Shown piece by piece: positions 1-7,751 of a stretch of DNA of 23,233 bases. Origin of the DNA: CAYZXK01 sp964482395 (GTDB lineage: Bacteria; Planctomycetota; Phycisphaerae; UBA1845; Fen-1342); contig CAYZXK010000054.1 in assembly GCA_964482395.1 (NCBI GenBank), forward strand, positions 1 to 23,233, given 5' to 3'. Positions within the stretch are counted from its first letter, which is position 1. Each line of letters starts with the position of its first letter. The position numbers and the translations under genes were made by a program. The notes beneath the pieces were generated by a model. The model worked only from the letters and a program-made list of their open reading frames with translations, was not told where the DNA came from and made no database searches.

Positions 1-1
1 G

Positions 2-1141
2 ATCATCGCCCGATTGGACGTGCGGCCGCGGCAGGTCCTGATCGAAGCGGTCATCCTGCGAGCCCGACTGGACGAGACCAACTCGCTGGGAATCGACTTC
101 AATGCCCTGGGCGGGATCGACTTCCGTTCGGTCGCGGCCACCAGTGTGGGTGGGGTCAATCTCACCGCCGGCAACGTCCCGGCCCGCAAATTCGACACCA
201 GCTTCGCCGCCGTCCAGACCGACCTGGCGGGCGTGGTGCCGGAGGGCGGCCTGAGCTTCGGTCTGATAACCAATAACGTGGCCGCCTTCATCCGCGCCCT
301 GGAAGAAATCGTCGACCTGACCATCGTCGCCAACCCTAAGGTCCTGGCCGTCAACGAGCAGCCCGGACGGGTGATCGTCGGGCGCGAGGACGGGTATCTC
401 ACCACCACCGTCACCGAGACCGCCACGATCCAGACTGTCGACTTCATCCAGACCGGCACGCAGATCCTCTTCCGGCCCTTCATCGGTAACGACGGTTACG
501 TCCGCATGGACATCCACCCCGAGGACAGCAGCGGCGGCCTGACGCCCGATAACCTGCCGTACAAGGATACCACCGAGGTCACCACCAACGTGATGGTCAA
601 GGACGGCCACACGCTGGTGATCGGCGGCCTGTTCCGCGATGTGATCACCTCGCGGAACAACCAAGTTCCATGGCTGGGAAACATCCCGCTGCTGGGAATC
701 CTGCTACGCGGAAAATCCGATCGCGTGGTCCGGGAAGAGGTGATTGTCCTGCTCACTCCGCACATCATCGAGCCGGAACAGGCCAACGAAGTCTCCCAGG
801 CACTGCTGGCCCAGGTCGAGCAATGGCGGAGCCTGGCCCACCGCGGCCTGATGCCCTGGGGCCGCGAGCGACTGGCCCAAGCCCACTATCATTGGGCACT
901 GGAACACCACCGGGCCGGACGACTGCTCAGCGCGCTGTGGGACCTGGAGCTGGCTTTGTCGCTCAATCCACGCTTCCAGGAAGCCGACGACCTGCGCCAG
1001 CGGCTCACGCAGATCGCCACCGCCGAGCCGGACAGCAGCGCCATACATGACCTGGTCCAGCGTCTGATGCAGGAGCTGAACTCGAACCCCGATTGGCCCG
1101 GCCTGCCTGGCCAGTCGGCAGAGCAGACCGATCATGACTAA
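2..1141 (+). CDS. Type IV pilus / MSHA-type secretin, 3' part (5' end outside window)
   Basis: Outer-membrane secretin, the gated pore through which the pilus leaves the cell. The frame is open from base 2, so the N-terminal domains lie upstream; about 379 residues are visible. The visible part opens with RPRQVLIEAVI, the sequence that normally starts the secretin core, continues with the beta-barrel region (VIGGLFRDV) and reaches the family signature VPWLGNIPLLG near residue 221 and VIVLLTPHIIEP near residue 250. A tail of about 125 residues follows; one stretch (HYHWALEHHRAGRLLSALWD) resembles a TPR helix pair, which is not part of standard secretins. The stop overlaps the start of the next gene, a TPR lipoprotein, by 8 bp. 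MshL or PilQ would be the closest named relatives. The family call is very secure; the TPR reading of the tail is an inference. Confidence 0.93.
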   Translation: MIARLDVRPRQVLIEAVILRARLDETNSLGIDFNALGGIDFRSVAATSVGGVNLTAGNVPARKFDTSFAAVQTDLAGVVPEGGLSFGLITNNVAAFIRALEEIVDLTIVANPKVLAVNEQPGRVIVGREDGYLTTTVTETATIQTVDFIQTGTQILFRPFIGNDGYVRMDIHPEDSSGGLTPDNLPYKDTTEVTTNVMVKDGHTLVIGGLFRDVITSRNNQVPWLGNIPLLGILLRGKSDRVVREEVIVLLTPHIIEPEQANEVSQALLAQVEQWRSLAHRGLMPWGRERLAQAHYHWALEHHRAGRLLSALWDLELALSLNPRFQEADDLRQRLTQIATAEPDSSAIHDLVQRLMQELNSNPDWPGLPGQSAEQTDHD

Positions 1142-2270
1142 TTCCGCCCACGTTCCGGGGGACCGCGGTCGGCCGGGCATTGCCGCCGTCGGGCTGGCGC
1201 TGACCCTTGCGGCTCTTGGCGCCTGCCAGTCGGCCTCCCGCGTCTCTCTGCCCCCGACTGACTGGGACCAGACTCGGCTGGCGGCCGCCCTTCAGATGGC
1301 CGACCAGCAGATCGCCGCGGGCAAATTCGATCGGGCTCGCCAGACCCTGGCGCCGCTGGAGCGAATCCGCGACCCGCGGCTGGGCCTAGTCCTGGCGCGC
1401 ATGGACCTGGAGGAAGGCCGGTATGCTTCCGCCCTGGCCCGGTTGGACGCGATCGAGCCGGGCTTTGCAACGTCGACCTCAGCGCACGCCAGCCCCGCCG
1501 ACCGGGAGGATTCGCCGGCCGCCACTTATCACCGTTTGCGGGGCGTGGCTTTGGAGGGTCTGGGTAGCTGGTCCGGGGCGGCTGCGGAATACCAGGCCGC
1601 TTATCGGGTTGACCCGACCGCTGAGCTGCTCGTCGCCGCCGTGGAGAACCTGATACTGGACGAACAAGTGGAGGTGGCGGCCGCCCTTCTGGAGCGAGAA
1701 AGAAAGAACTTCCCGGGCCAGCCCGGGTTGTCCCTCCTGGCAGCCGAGCTGCATGGCCGGCGAGGAAACTGGGAACTAGCCATTCGCGAGCTGGAGACCG
1801 CTCAACTGGTCCAGCCGGAATCGGATCAGATTCGTCGCCGCCTGGCGGATGCTTACCTGGCCGCCGGTTGGTATCAGCAGGCGGCTCCTTTGTGGCGCCA
1901 AGTGATCGAGAACAGCCGCGGCGAGCACGAGCGGTTCACCGCCCGTCGTCGCCTGGCCACCTGTTTGTTGCTGGCCGGGCAGTTCGACCAGGCTCGCGAG
2001 CTGTACGATGCTCTTCTGCGCAGTCGGACAGATGACGCCGTGGCGAGCCTGGGATACGCGGTCGCCAACCTGGCCGCCGGGCAGTTTCCAGAGGCCCTTC
2101 AGGCGACGCTTGGGTTATTGGATCGCCACGAGGACAACCCCGATGCTCGAATGATCGCCGGCATCTGCTATTATCGGCTCAACCAGCCGGAGCGGGCGGT
2201 CCAAATGCTGTCTGGCCTGGAGCTGCGCGATCGAGCCAGCCGACTGGAGCCGGCACCCAGCACTGATTGA
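1134..2270 (+). CDS. TPR-repeat lipoprotein of the pilus locus (MshN/PilF-like position)
   Basis: 378 residues. The N terminus is a lipoprotein signal: a hydrophobic stretch (residues 17-30, VALTLAALGA-like) ends in the lipobox L-G-A-C with the acylated cysteine at 31. The rest is alpha-helical and rich in alanine, leucine and glutamate, with repeated TPR-type pairs such as ADQQIAAGKFDRARQTLAPL, AAWLERER-type segments and RLADAYLAAGWYQQAAPLW. TPR lipoproteins (PilF/PilW, MshN) assist secretin assembly or bridge the pilus machine, and the position directly after the secretin fits that role. The start ATG lies 8 bp inside the secretin gene, implying coupled translation. It is the last gene before a 339-bp non-coding gap. 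The exact role is inferred from context; the sequence itself shows only a lipid-anchored TPR scaffold. Confidence 0.85.
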   Translation: MTNSAHVPGDRGRPGIAAVGLALTLAALGACQSASRVSLPPTDWDQTRLAAALQMADQQIAAGKFDRARQTLAPLERIRDPRLGLVLARMDLEEGRYASALARLDAIEPGFATSTSAHASPADREDSPAATYHRLRGVALEGLGSWSGAAAEYQAAYRVDPTAELLVAAVENLILDEQVEVAAALLERERKNFPGQPGLSLLAAELHGRRGNWELAIRELETAQLVQPESDQIRRRLADAYLAAGWYQQAAPLWRQVIENSRGEHERFTARRRLATCLLLAGQFDQARELYDALLRSRTDDAVASLGYAVANLAAGQFPEALQATLGLLDRHEDNPDARMIAGICYYRLNQPERAVQMLSGLELRDRASRLEPAPSTD

Positions 2271-2609
2271 CTCAAACGGAGCGAAGGTCGCACCAAGGCT
2301 GGTAGGCCATCCGCGCCCAAGCGGGGCGGGTCGAGGCAGTCGCTTGCCCTGCGTTTTTCGACTTGGTCGTTTGGCTTAGTGTCCAGATTCCGGCGCAGCC
2401 AGCCGGCACGCAGCAGCGTTTAGCTGGCCTGGAAGGCGACCGCTGGTCGGGGTGGCCGGTTGGCAGGGTTGCCGGCAGCTCTTGCGACCATTTTTTCGGG
2501 CCCGAACAACGCGGTAGTGAATAGACGCGCTCCCGCGAGCGATAAATGACCATGAGCGGGCTTCCCACGGCCAAACCCCCGCTGCGTGCGGTGTGAGCCA
2601 GGAGGTCAG
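2271..2609. other. 339-bp gap without a convincing gene
   Basis: Separates the secretin/TPR pair from the PilZ-ATPase operon. It contains a perfect 12-bp palindrome TTCGGGCCCGAA (2495-2506) after a short T run, and a small hairpin CGCTC-ccgc-GAGCG (2528-2541). No recognisable c-di-GMP riboswitch, tRNA or sigma-54 promoter was seen. Two overlapping open frames on the - strand are low-complexity translations without recognisable domains. The gap probably carries a promoter and leader for the downstream operon, but no convincing -35/-10 pair could be picked. Confidence 0.5.
2600..2605 (+). promoter_or_regulatory. Shine-Dalgarno deciding the PilZ gene start
   Basis: AGGAGG lies 4 nt before the ATG at 2610. 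The same frame is open a few codons further up to a GTG at 2586, but this strong site makes ATG 2610 the better start. Confidence 0.75.
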
Positions 2610-2984
2610 ATGACGACCCATGTCGCCCATCGTCGCCAGTACCAGCGACGGTCTGTTGACATTCGCGGCCAGGTCGTGATCGGGGAGGGTCAGGCCCGGC
2701 AAGTCTCGCCGCTGAGCGGGCTGTCCATTCCGGCACACATCAAAAACATCAGTGCCGGCGGAGCCCTGGTCATTCTGCCCGTTTTTCTGCCGCGTGCGGC
2801 CCAGGTCGAGCTGGAGATCCCGCCGGGGGGCGAGATCCCGGCCGGCCGCCTGCGAGCCCGAGTGACGAAGGTGCAGATGGTCGATCGCGAGCCGCGGTAC
2901 GGCATCGGATTGAGCTTTGACGACTCCGACTGCCCCACCGTTCGCTTTCTACGCACTTGGGCGCAGCAGGAGACCGAAGCATGA
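2610..2984 (+). CDS. PilZ-domain protein, probable c-di-GMP receptor
   Basis: 124 residues, essentially a single PilZ domain. Both halves of the nucleotide-binding signature are present: an RxxxR motif in HRRQYQRR (residues 7-14) and the N/DxSxxG motif as NISAGG (46-51). PilZ proteins bind cyclic di-GMP and relay it to motility, adhesion or secretion machinery. The stop overlaps the start of the assembly ATPase in an ATGA junction, so the two proteins are probably made in fixed proportion and may interact. ATG 2610 was chosen because AGGAGG sits 4 nt upstream. A soluble cytoplasmic location is expected, as no signal or membrane segment is seen. Domain identity is secure; the ATPase as partner is inferred from coupling. 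Confidence 0.9.
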   Translation: MTTHVAHRRQYQRRSVDIRGQVVIGEGQARQVSPLSGLSIPAHIKNISAGGALVILPVFLPRAAQVELEIPPGGEIPAGRLRARVTKVQMVDREPRYGIGLSFDDSDCPTVRFLRTWAQQETEA

Positions 2985-5101
2985 CCGTCCCGCCGCTGCG
3001 CTCAGTAGAGTCGGACTTGCAGGGCCGACCTCAGGCAGCAGACCAGCCGGCCGCCCTGGCCGACGGCAGGGCTCAGCGTCCGTCGGCAAACCGGCCCGAC
3101 TCGCCGATTCGGCCAGAGTCCACGCCGGCGGGCCGCCCGGCGAACCTGCCGGAGTGGCTGCACTTGCTGGCCGACGCTGGGCTGGTCGCGGGAGAGGTCC
3201 TGGCGACCGCCATGCGCGAAGCTGGTAACGACCCGCAACGGGCCGGGGAGTGGCTGGTCGAGCATGGCTGCGTGCCGCGCCGGGAACTGACCATCCTCCA
3301 GGCCGAGGCCTTCGGCTTGCCGTTCGTCGAACCCGGCGACTTCCGCATCAACCTTGACAACCGCTCGGTCATCCCCGAGGACCTGGCTCGGTCGCGGGGT
3401 GTTTTCCCGCTTTTCGTGACTGACCGGATCATCACGCTGGCGGTGGCCTGGCCGCTGGACCTGGCGGTGCTGGACCAGATTCGGTTGCACACCGGCTACG
3501 AGGCCGATCAATGCCTGGTCAGCCCGCGTGAGCTGCAAAACCTGCTGGATTGGGCGTACGGCAGCTTCGAGGGCCCGGCCGGCGGCAAACAGGCCGAACT
3601 CATCGCCTGGGAAGAAATCCTCAAGGACGTCGCCGATGCGCCGGCCGTCAAGCTGGTGAACGTGCTCCTGGACCAGGCCGCCGGATGCAAGGCCAGCGAC
3701 GTGCATATCGACGCGGAAGACCAGAGCCTGCGGGTCCGCTTCCGGATCGATGGCCTGCTCCGCGAGGTTCCGGCCCCGCCCAAAGAGCTTCTGCCGGCAA
3801 TCGTCTCGCGGATCAAGGTCCTGGCCCACATGGACATCGCGGAGACCCGTCGGCCGCAGGACGGGCACTTCAAGCTCGCCGTCGAGGGACAGGAACTGGA
3901 CATCCGGGTTTCGACCTTGCCGTCCACTAACGGCGAGGCGGTCGTACTGCGTCTGCTGCATGGAGCCGGCCGCCTGCTGACCCTGGAAGAACTCGGTATG
4001 GACCCGCGGACCCAAGAGACCTTCGACCGGCTCATCCGCCTGCCGCACGGGATGCTGCTGGTGACCGGCCCGACCGGCAGCGGCAAGACCACCACCCTGT
4101 ACTCCGCGCTGGCCCGGGTCGACCGCCTCCGCCAGAGCATCATCACCCTGGAGGACCCGGTCGAAATCCGGCTGCCGCAGATCCGTCAGGTCTCGGTCAA
4201 CCCCAAGGCCGGACTGACCTTCAGCAGCGGGCTGCGCGCCATTCTGCGGCAGGACCCGGACGTGATCATGGTGGGCGAGATCCGCGACCGCGAGACGGCC
4301 GAGATCGGGCTGCAAGCCGCCCTCACCGGCCACCTGGTCCTCAGCACGCTCCATACCAACAGTGCGGTGGCTGCTCCGATCCGCCTGCTGGACATGGGCA
4401 TTCCCGACTTCCTGGTGACCGCAGCCCTGACGGGGGTGCTGGGCCAGCGCCTGTGCAGGCGGATATGTCCGCACTGCGCCCGGCCGGCCAAAAACCCCCA
4501 AGCCGTCCTGACCCTGCTGGGGCCGGCCCGGGCCGAGACGTTGAGGGACGTACCCCTTATGGAGGGCGCCGGCTGCAAACGATGCGGAAACACCGGCTAC
4601 GAAGGCCGGGTGGGCATCTTCGAACTGCTCGTAATCACTGACGAGATGCGACGCTGCATCATGGCTCGCAAGGATGAGCGAGCCCTGGCCGCCCTGGCCC
4701 GCCGGGCCGGAGTGCGCTTCATGCGAGAAGATGGGCTGGCCAAGGTGCGGGCCGGCCTCACCACGGTGCAAGAACTGCTCCGCGTAGGCGGCCAGATTGA
4801 TATGGGCGACGATGATCGGCAAGCCGGAACTCAGGCCGTCGGCCGGGCGGGACGCGTGCTCACCGCCGGTCCCGGCTCGCCGCTTGAGGCCGACGGCCGA
4901 GCCACAAGTGGTTTCGACGTCCAGACTTACCAGCGGCTGCTGGCCGAGTGGTTACGCCCCCACAAGCGAACCAGAAGCTGCCCGGCTGAGGGGTTCACCG
5001 GCGGCGGGTCGAGCAGGCCTGGCGGTGGGCAGCTTCAAGAAGTGGCCGGCTGGATCGGCGAACCGGGGACCGCGGCTGATCCGCGCCGCCGGGAGGATTA
5101 G
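2981..5101 (+). CDS. Type IV pilus assembly ATPase (MshE/PilB/GspE family)
   Basis: 706 residues; the hexameric cytoplasmic motor that powers pilus extension. Order: a proline/alanine-rich, probably disordered stretch (1-55); an N-terminal T2SSE/MshEN-type domain (about 56-195); then the ATPase core. Visible motifs are the Walker A GPTGSGKT (363-370), the Walker B region DPDVIMVGEIRD (425-436), the histidine box GHLVLSTLHTNSA, and the four-cysteine metal site made of CRRICPHC (492-499) and CKRC (532-535). After the conserved end (LLRVGG) there is an unusual tail of about 90 residues rich in glycine, arginine and proline. The start ATG overlaps the PilZ stop by 4 bp and has AGGAGA 7 nt upstream. 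The metal site marks an extension ATPase rather than PilT. Confidence 0.95.
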   Translation: MTVPPLRSVESDLQGRPQAADQPAALADGRAQRPSANRPDSPIRPESTPAGRPANLPEWLHLLADAGLVAGEVLATAMREAGNDPQRAGEWLVEHGCVPRRELTILQAEAFGLPFVEPGDFRINLDNRSVIPEDLARSRGVFPLFVTDRIITLAVAWPLDLAVLDQIRLHTGYEADQCLVSPRELQNLLDWAYGSFEGPAGGKQAELIAWEEILKDVADAPAVKLVNVLLDQAAGCKASDVHIDAEDQSLRVRFRIDGLLREVPAPPKELLPAIVSRIKVLAHMDIAETRRPQDGHFKLAVEGQELDIRVSTLPSTNGEAVVLRLLHGAGRLLTLEELGMDPRTQETFDRLIRLPHGMLLVTGPTGSGKTTTLYSALARVDRLRQSIITLEDPVEIRLPQIRQVSVNPKAGLTFSSGLRAILRQDPDVIMVGEIRDRETAEIGLQAALTGHLVLSTLHTNSAVAAPIRLLDMGIPDFLVTAALTGVLGQRLCRRICPHCARPAKNPQAVLTLLGPARAETLRDVPLMEGAGCKRCGNTGYEGRVGIFELLVITDEMRRCIMARKDERALAALARRAGVRFMREDGLAKVRAGLTTVQELLRVGGQIDMGDDDRQAGTQAVGRAGRVLTAGPGSPLEADGRATSGFDVQTYQRLLAEWLRPHKRTRSCPAEGFTGGGSSRPGGGQLQEVAGWIGEPGTAADPRRRED

Positions 5102-5104
5102 CCC

Positions 5105-6322
5105 ATGCCGAGCTTTATCTACCAGGCCGCGGATTCGACCGGACGGGTTCTGGAAGGGGTGCTGGAGGGACCCTCGGAGGCGGACGTAGTAAGCGCCCTG
5201 GAGCAGCGGGCACTTACGCCCCTCAAGCTCCGGCCGGCCAAGGGTGGTCGGGCCGTGGCGCAGGCCGTCGGACCGACCAAGATTCGGCTGCGCCTGGGGG
5301 AACTGCTGGACTTCTCCCGCCAGCTCAAGGTGATGCTGGCCAGCGGGATCACCATATTGTCGACTCTGGCGATATTGCGGCAGCGGGCCAAGGGCGGATA
5401 TCGACGTCTGCTGGATCGGGTGGCGGCTGACATTCAGCGTGGCAGCACTCTTTCAGAGGCCCTGGCGGCTCACCCGCGGACTTTCGATCCGTTCTACGTC
5501 GGCACGATCCGGGCCGGGGAGGCCGCGGGCGTGCATACCGAAGCTCTCGAGCAGCTCATCGCCTACTACGAGCGCCGGGCGGCCCTGCGCCGGGAAGTCA
5601 CCAGCGCGCTGATGTACCCGGCCATCGTGGTGCTGACCCTGATCGCCGCCTGCATCGTGCTTCTAACCTGGGTCGTGCCTCAGTTTCAGATGATCTTCGC
5701 GTCCAGCAACGCGGTTTTGCCCCTGCCGACCCGGGTGTTGCTGGCGGTCAGCGGTTTTGTCAAAGGTCATGGGTGGGAGCTTCTCGGCGGATTGATCGTG
5801 CTGGTGGTGATCGGATGGCTGATTCACCCTCTGCCGCGGGTGCGGGCGATATTCGGCCATCTCCTGGCGCGACTTCCCCTGATCGGGCAGATTTTCCGCA
5901 TCGCCGCCGTAGTGCAGTTCTCGCGGATGATCGGCCTGTTGGAACGGGCCGGCCTGCCGATGCTCGAGACCCTGAGAATCGTGGCCGAGATGCTGATGCC
6001 CGGGCCGATCAAGGAGCTGACTGTGGCGGCCACCCGCAAGGTCACCGCCGGCAGTTCCCTGGCCGACGCCTTCACCGGCGCCCGCGTCCTGCCCGACCTG
6101 GTCGAGCAGATGATCGCCGTCGGCGAGCACAGCGGCCGAATCGACGAAACCCTCAAGGCGGCTGCGGAGCACTATGAGGAAGAGATTCGCGTCCGAATCC
6201 GGCGGTTGACCACCGCCCTGGAGCCGCTGCTGACGCTGCTGATCAGCGGACTGGTTCTGGGGGTAGCCTTGGCGATCTTCCTGCCGATGTGGCAGACCAA
6301 CTCGATGCTGCTCAAACACTAG
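5105..6322 (+). CDS. Inner-membrane platform protein (MshG/PilC/GspF family)
   Basis: 405 residues, the usual family length. It anchors the assembly ATPase at the inner membrane and moves pilin subunits into the growing fibre. Two T2SSF repeats are visible: the first from about residue 60 (LLDFSRQLKVMLASGITIL) and the second from about 265 (FSRMIGLLERAGLPMLETL). Membrane segments are at about 165-195 (YPAIVVLTLIAACIVLLTWVV), 223-245 (LLGGLIVLVVIGWLI) and near the C terminus (LISGLVLGVALAIFLPMW). The family-typical N terminus FIYQAADSTGRVLEGVLEG is intact. Start ATG 5105 lies 3 nt after the ATPase stop with GGAGG 8 nt upstream. The family call is secure. Confidence 0.95.
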   Translation: MPSFIYQAADSTGRVLEGVLEGPSEADVVSALEQRALTPLKLRPAKGGRAVAQAVGPTKIRLRLGELLDFSRQLKVMLASGITILSTLAILRQRAKGGYRRLLDRVAADIQRGSTLSEALAAHPRTFDPFYVGTIRAGEAAGVHTEALEQLIAYYERRAALRREVTSALMYPAIVVLTLIAACIVLLTWVVPQFQMIFASSNAVLPLPTRVLLAVSGFVKGHGWELLGGLIVLVVIGWLIHPLPRVRAIFGHLLARLPLIGQIFRIAAVVQFSRMIGLLERAGLPMLETLRIVAEMLMPGPIKELTVAATRKVTAGSSLADAFTGARVLPDLVEQMIAVGEHSGRIDETLKAAAEHYEEEIRVRIRRLTTALEPLLTLLISGLVLGVALAIFLPMWQTNSMLLKH

Positions 6323-6337
6323 CCGGAGCCCGACCCC

Positions 6338-7177
6338 ATGTATCTGGAACACTGGTCGTTGAAGCGTCCGCCGTTCGAGGCCCAGCCCGACTCCCGATTC
6401 CTCTTCCTCACCGAGCAGCACGAGCAGGCGCTGGCGGCCATCAGCTATGCAGCCTGTGAGGGCGGGGAGCCAGTCTTGCTGCGCGGGGCGGCCGGATGCG
6501 GCAAGACCCTTCTGCTGCGCGCCCTCCGACGCCAACTGCCTCGGGAGCAATACCGGGTGGTCTTCGTCCCCGAGGTGGCTTGTTCCCAGGTCGGACTGCT
6601 CAGACGAATCGTTTATCACCTGGCCGGGAAGGTGGTCAGCGATGCGGCGGCGGCAATGGACCAGATGATGCAGCAGGCGCGCCAGGCCGACCAGCAGGGG
6701 CAGGCGATGGTCCTGATGCTCGATGACTGGCCGGCGGAAGCCGATAAGAACATGCTGGCCGAGTTGCGCTGGCTGCTGAACCTGGACCTGGAAGGCCGTC
6801 GACTCGGCGTGCTGCTCAGTGGGACCGAAGTGCAGCCGGACCAGCATTGGCCGGGCTGGCTGCTGCAACGTCTGTTCACCACTGCCGCGCTGGGGCCCCT
6901 GATGGCTGAGCAGGTACCGGCCTACCTGGAGCACCGTCTGCGGGTGGCCGCGGAGCTGCCGCCGGAGGCCGGGTCGCCTTCGGCCCGGGCGTTTACGCCG
7001 GCGGCCGCCGAGCTGATCGCCGAATGGTCAGGTGGCATCCCGCGACTCATCAACCGCGTGGCCCATCTGGCCTTGCAGGTGGCCTACCTGGACTTGGCTG
7101 CGCATGTGGAGCCGGACGCGGTGCGACGGGCAATCGAGCGCCTGTCGCCGTTGTGCGTGGAGCACTCTCGTGCTTGA
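6338..7177 (+). CDS. ExeA/MshM-like AAA ATPase
   Basis: 279 residues. The opening MYLEHWSLKRPPFEAQPD is the hallmark of the ExeA/GspA/MshM family. Walker A is GAAGCGKT (50-57), and Walker B is MVLMLDD (124-130) with the conserved aspartates. A C-terminal lid region follows (ELIAEWSGGIPRLINRVAHLAL), containing the sensor-2-like GGIPRLIN seen in this family. ExeA helps insert the secretin through peptidoglycan; MshM is encoded in MSHA loci. No peptidoglycan-binding C-terminal domain is visible, which matches MshM better than full-length ExeA. GGAG lies 9 nt before the ATG. The family is secure; the exact task is inferred. Confidence 0.9.
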   Translation: MYLEHWSLKRPPFEAQPDSRFLFLTEQHEQALAAISYAACEGGEPVLLRGAAGCGKTLLLRALRRQLPREQYRVVFVPEVACSQVGLLRRIVYHLAGKVVSDAAAAMDQMMQQARQADQQGQAMVLMLDDWPAEADKNMLAELRWLLNLDLEGRRLGVLLSGTEVQPDQHWPGWLLQRLFTTAALGPLMAEQVPAYLEHRLRVAAELPPEAGSPSARAFTPAAAELIAEWSGGIPRLINRVAHLALQVAYLDLAAHVEPDAVRRAIERLSPLCVEHSRA

Positions 7178-7190
7178 CAAGCGCAACCCC

Positions 7191-7216
7191 CAGCGCCGGA
7201 CCTCCGAGTCCGGCGT
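7191..7216. repeat. REP-like palindrome, copy 1 (between MshM-like gene and first minor pilin)
   Basis: Perfect 8-bp arms CGCCGGAC (7194-7201) and GTCCGGCG (7208-7215) enclose a 6-nt loop, CTCCGA. The 26-nt unit differs by a single base in the loop from the palindrome at 13395-13420 in a distant intergenic region, which marks it as a dispersed repeat rather than coding sequence. Its presence argues that 7178-7241 is a spacer and that translation of the minor pilin starts downstream at GTG 7242. Confidence 0.75.
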
Positions 7217-7241
7217 CCGCCGAGCTGCTGGGAATCGCATC

Positions 7242-7751
7242 GTGGCTGACCGTCGAGCACTAACCCTGGTCGAGCTGGTCCTGGTGCTGACCCTGACGCT
7301 GATCCTATCAGCGGCCGCGATCGGCGGGCTGCGCGGCGTGCAAACCTGGCGGGCGGCGGCGGCTGTCCGCCGAATCCAGGCCGACCTCCAGTACGCTCGG
7401 AGCCTGGCCATGCTTTCAACCCGGCGAACCCTGTGCGTGTTCGAACCGGGCAACGTCAGCTACCAGCTTCAGCAGGAGCCCAGCCCGGCGAGCGGCAACA
7501 TCGCCGGCCAGACCATCATCCACCCCGTCACCGACCAGCCCTGGCAGGTGGTACTTTCCGACCTGGCCAGCAACCTGACCGTGAGCATCTCGCCCGCTCA
7601 AAACCCGGCCAGCTTCGGGTTCGATACTTCCGGGGCGCTGGTCAACGCCGCCGGCTCGGTGCTGGCCGGCGACGTAGTGATGTCTTTCAACACCGGGGCC
7701 ACGATCCGGCTGCACGCCGGATCGGGCCTGTGCGAGGTGACCTGGCCATGA
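7242..7751 (+). CDS. Minor type IV prepilin / pseudopilin (GspH/FimT-like)
   Basis: 169 residues from GTG 7242. A short leader MADRRA is followed by the prepilin-peptidase motif: Ala at -1, then LTLVE with the invariant Glu at +5, and a hydrophobic helix (LVLVLTLTLILSAAAIGGL). The C-terminal part is beta-rich and ends in a GspH/FimT-like pattern (FDTSGALVNAAGSVLAGDVVMSF). Minor pilins prime fibre assembly or form the tip. GTG 7242 has GGGA 8 nt upstream and gives a normal 6-residue leader. An alternative GTG at 7170, with GGAG 7 nt upstream, would add 24 residues but would translate straight through a dispersed REP-like palindrome, so it is less favoured. The gene overlaps the next by 4 bp. 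Confidence 0.85.
   Translation: MADRRALTLVELVLVLTLTLILSAAAIGGLRGVQTWRAAAAVRRIQADLQYARSLAMLSTRRTLCVFEPGNVSYQLQQEPSPASGNIAGQTIIHPVTDQPWQVVLSDLASNLTVSISPAQNPASFGFDTSGALVNAAGSVLAGDVVMSFNTGATIRLHAGSGLCEVTWP

Noticed and set aside
2470..2490. Sigma-54 promoter (TGGCA...TTGC)
   Set aside because: The two halves are only about 2 nt apart, far from the required spacing.
2271..2609. c-di-GMP riboswitch upstream of the PilZ/ATPase operon
   Set aside because: Looked for because of the context, but no GEMM-like conserved segments could be found.
2272..2738. Two overlapping - strand frames over the 339-bp gap
   Set aside because: Both run into the PilZ gene antisense, lack a good ribosome-binding site and show no domain pattern.
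3002..4822. 606-codon open frame on the - strand opposite the pilus ATPase
   Set aside because: Antisense shadow of a well-identified gene in GC-rich DNA; its translation is low-complexity with no recognisable domain.
5663..6934. 423-codon open frame on the - strand opposite the platform and MshM-like genes
   Set aside because: Spans two real genes and their junction; glutamine/histidine/arginine-rich shadow sequence.
7170..7241. Longer minor pilin starting at GTG 7170
   Set aside because: Would translate through a dispersed palindromic repeat and give an unusually long leader, although its SD is acceptable.
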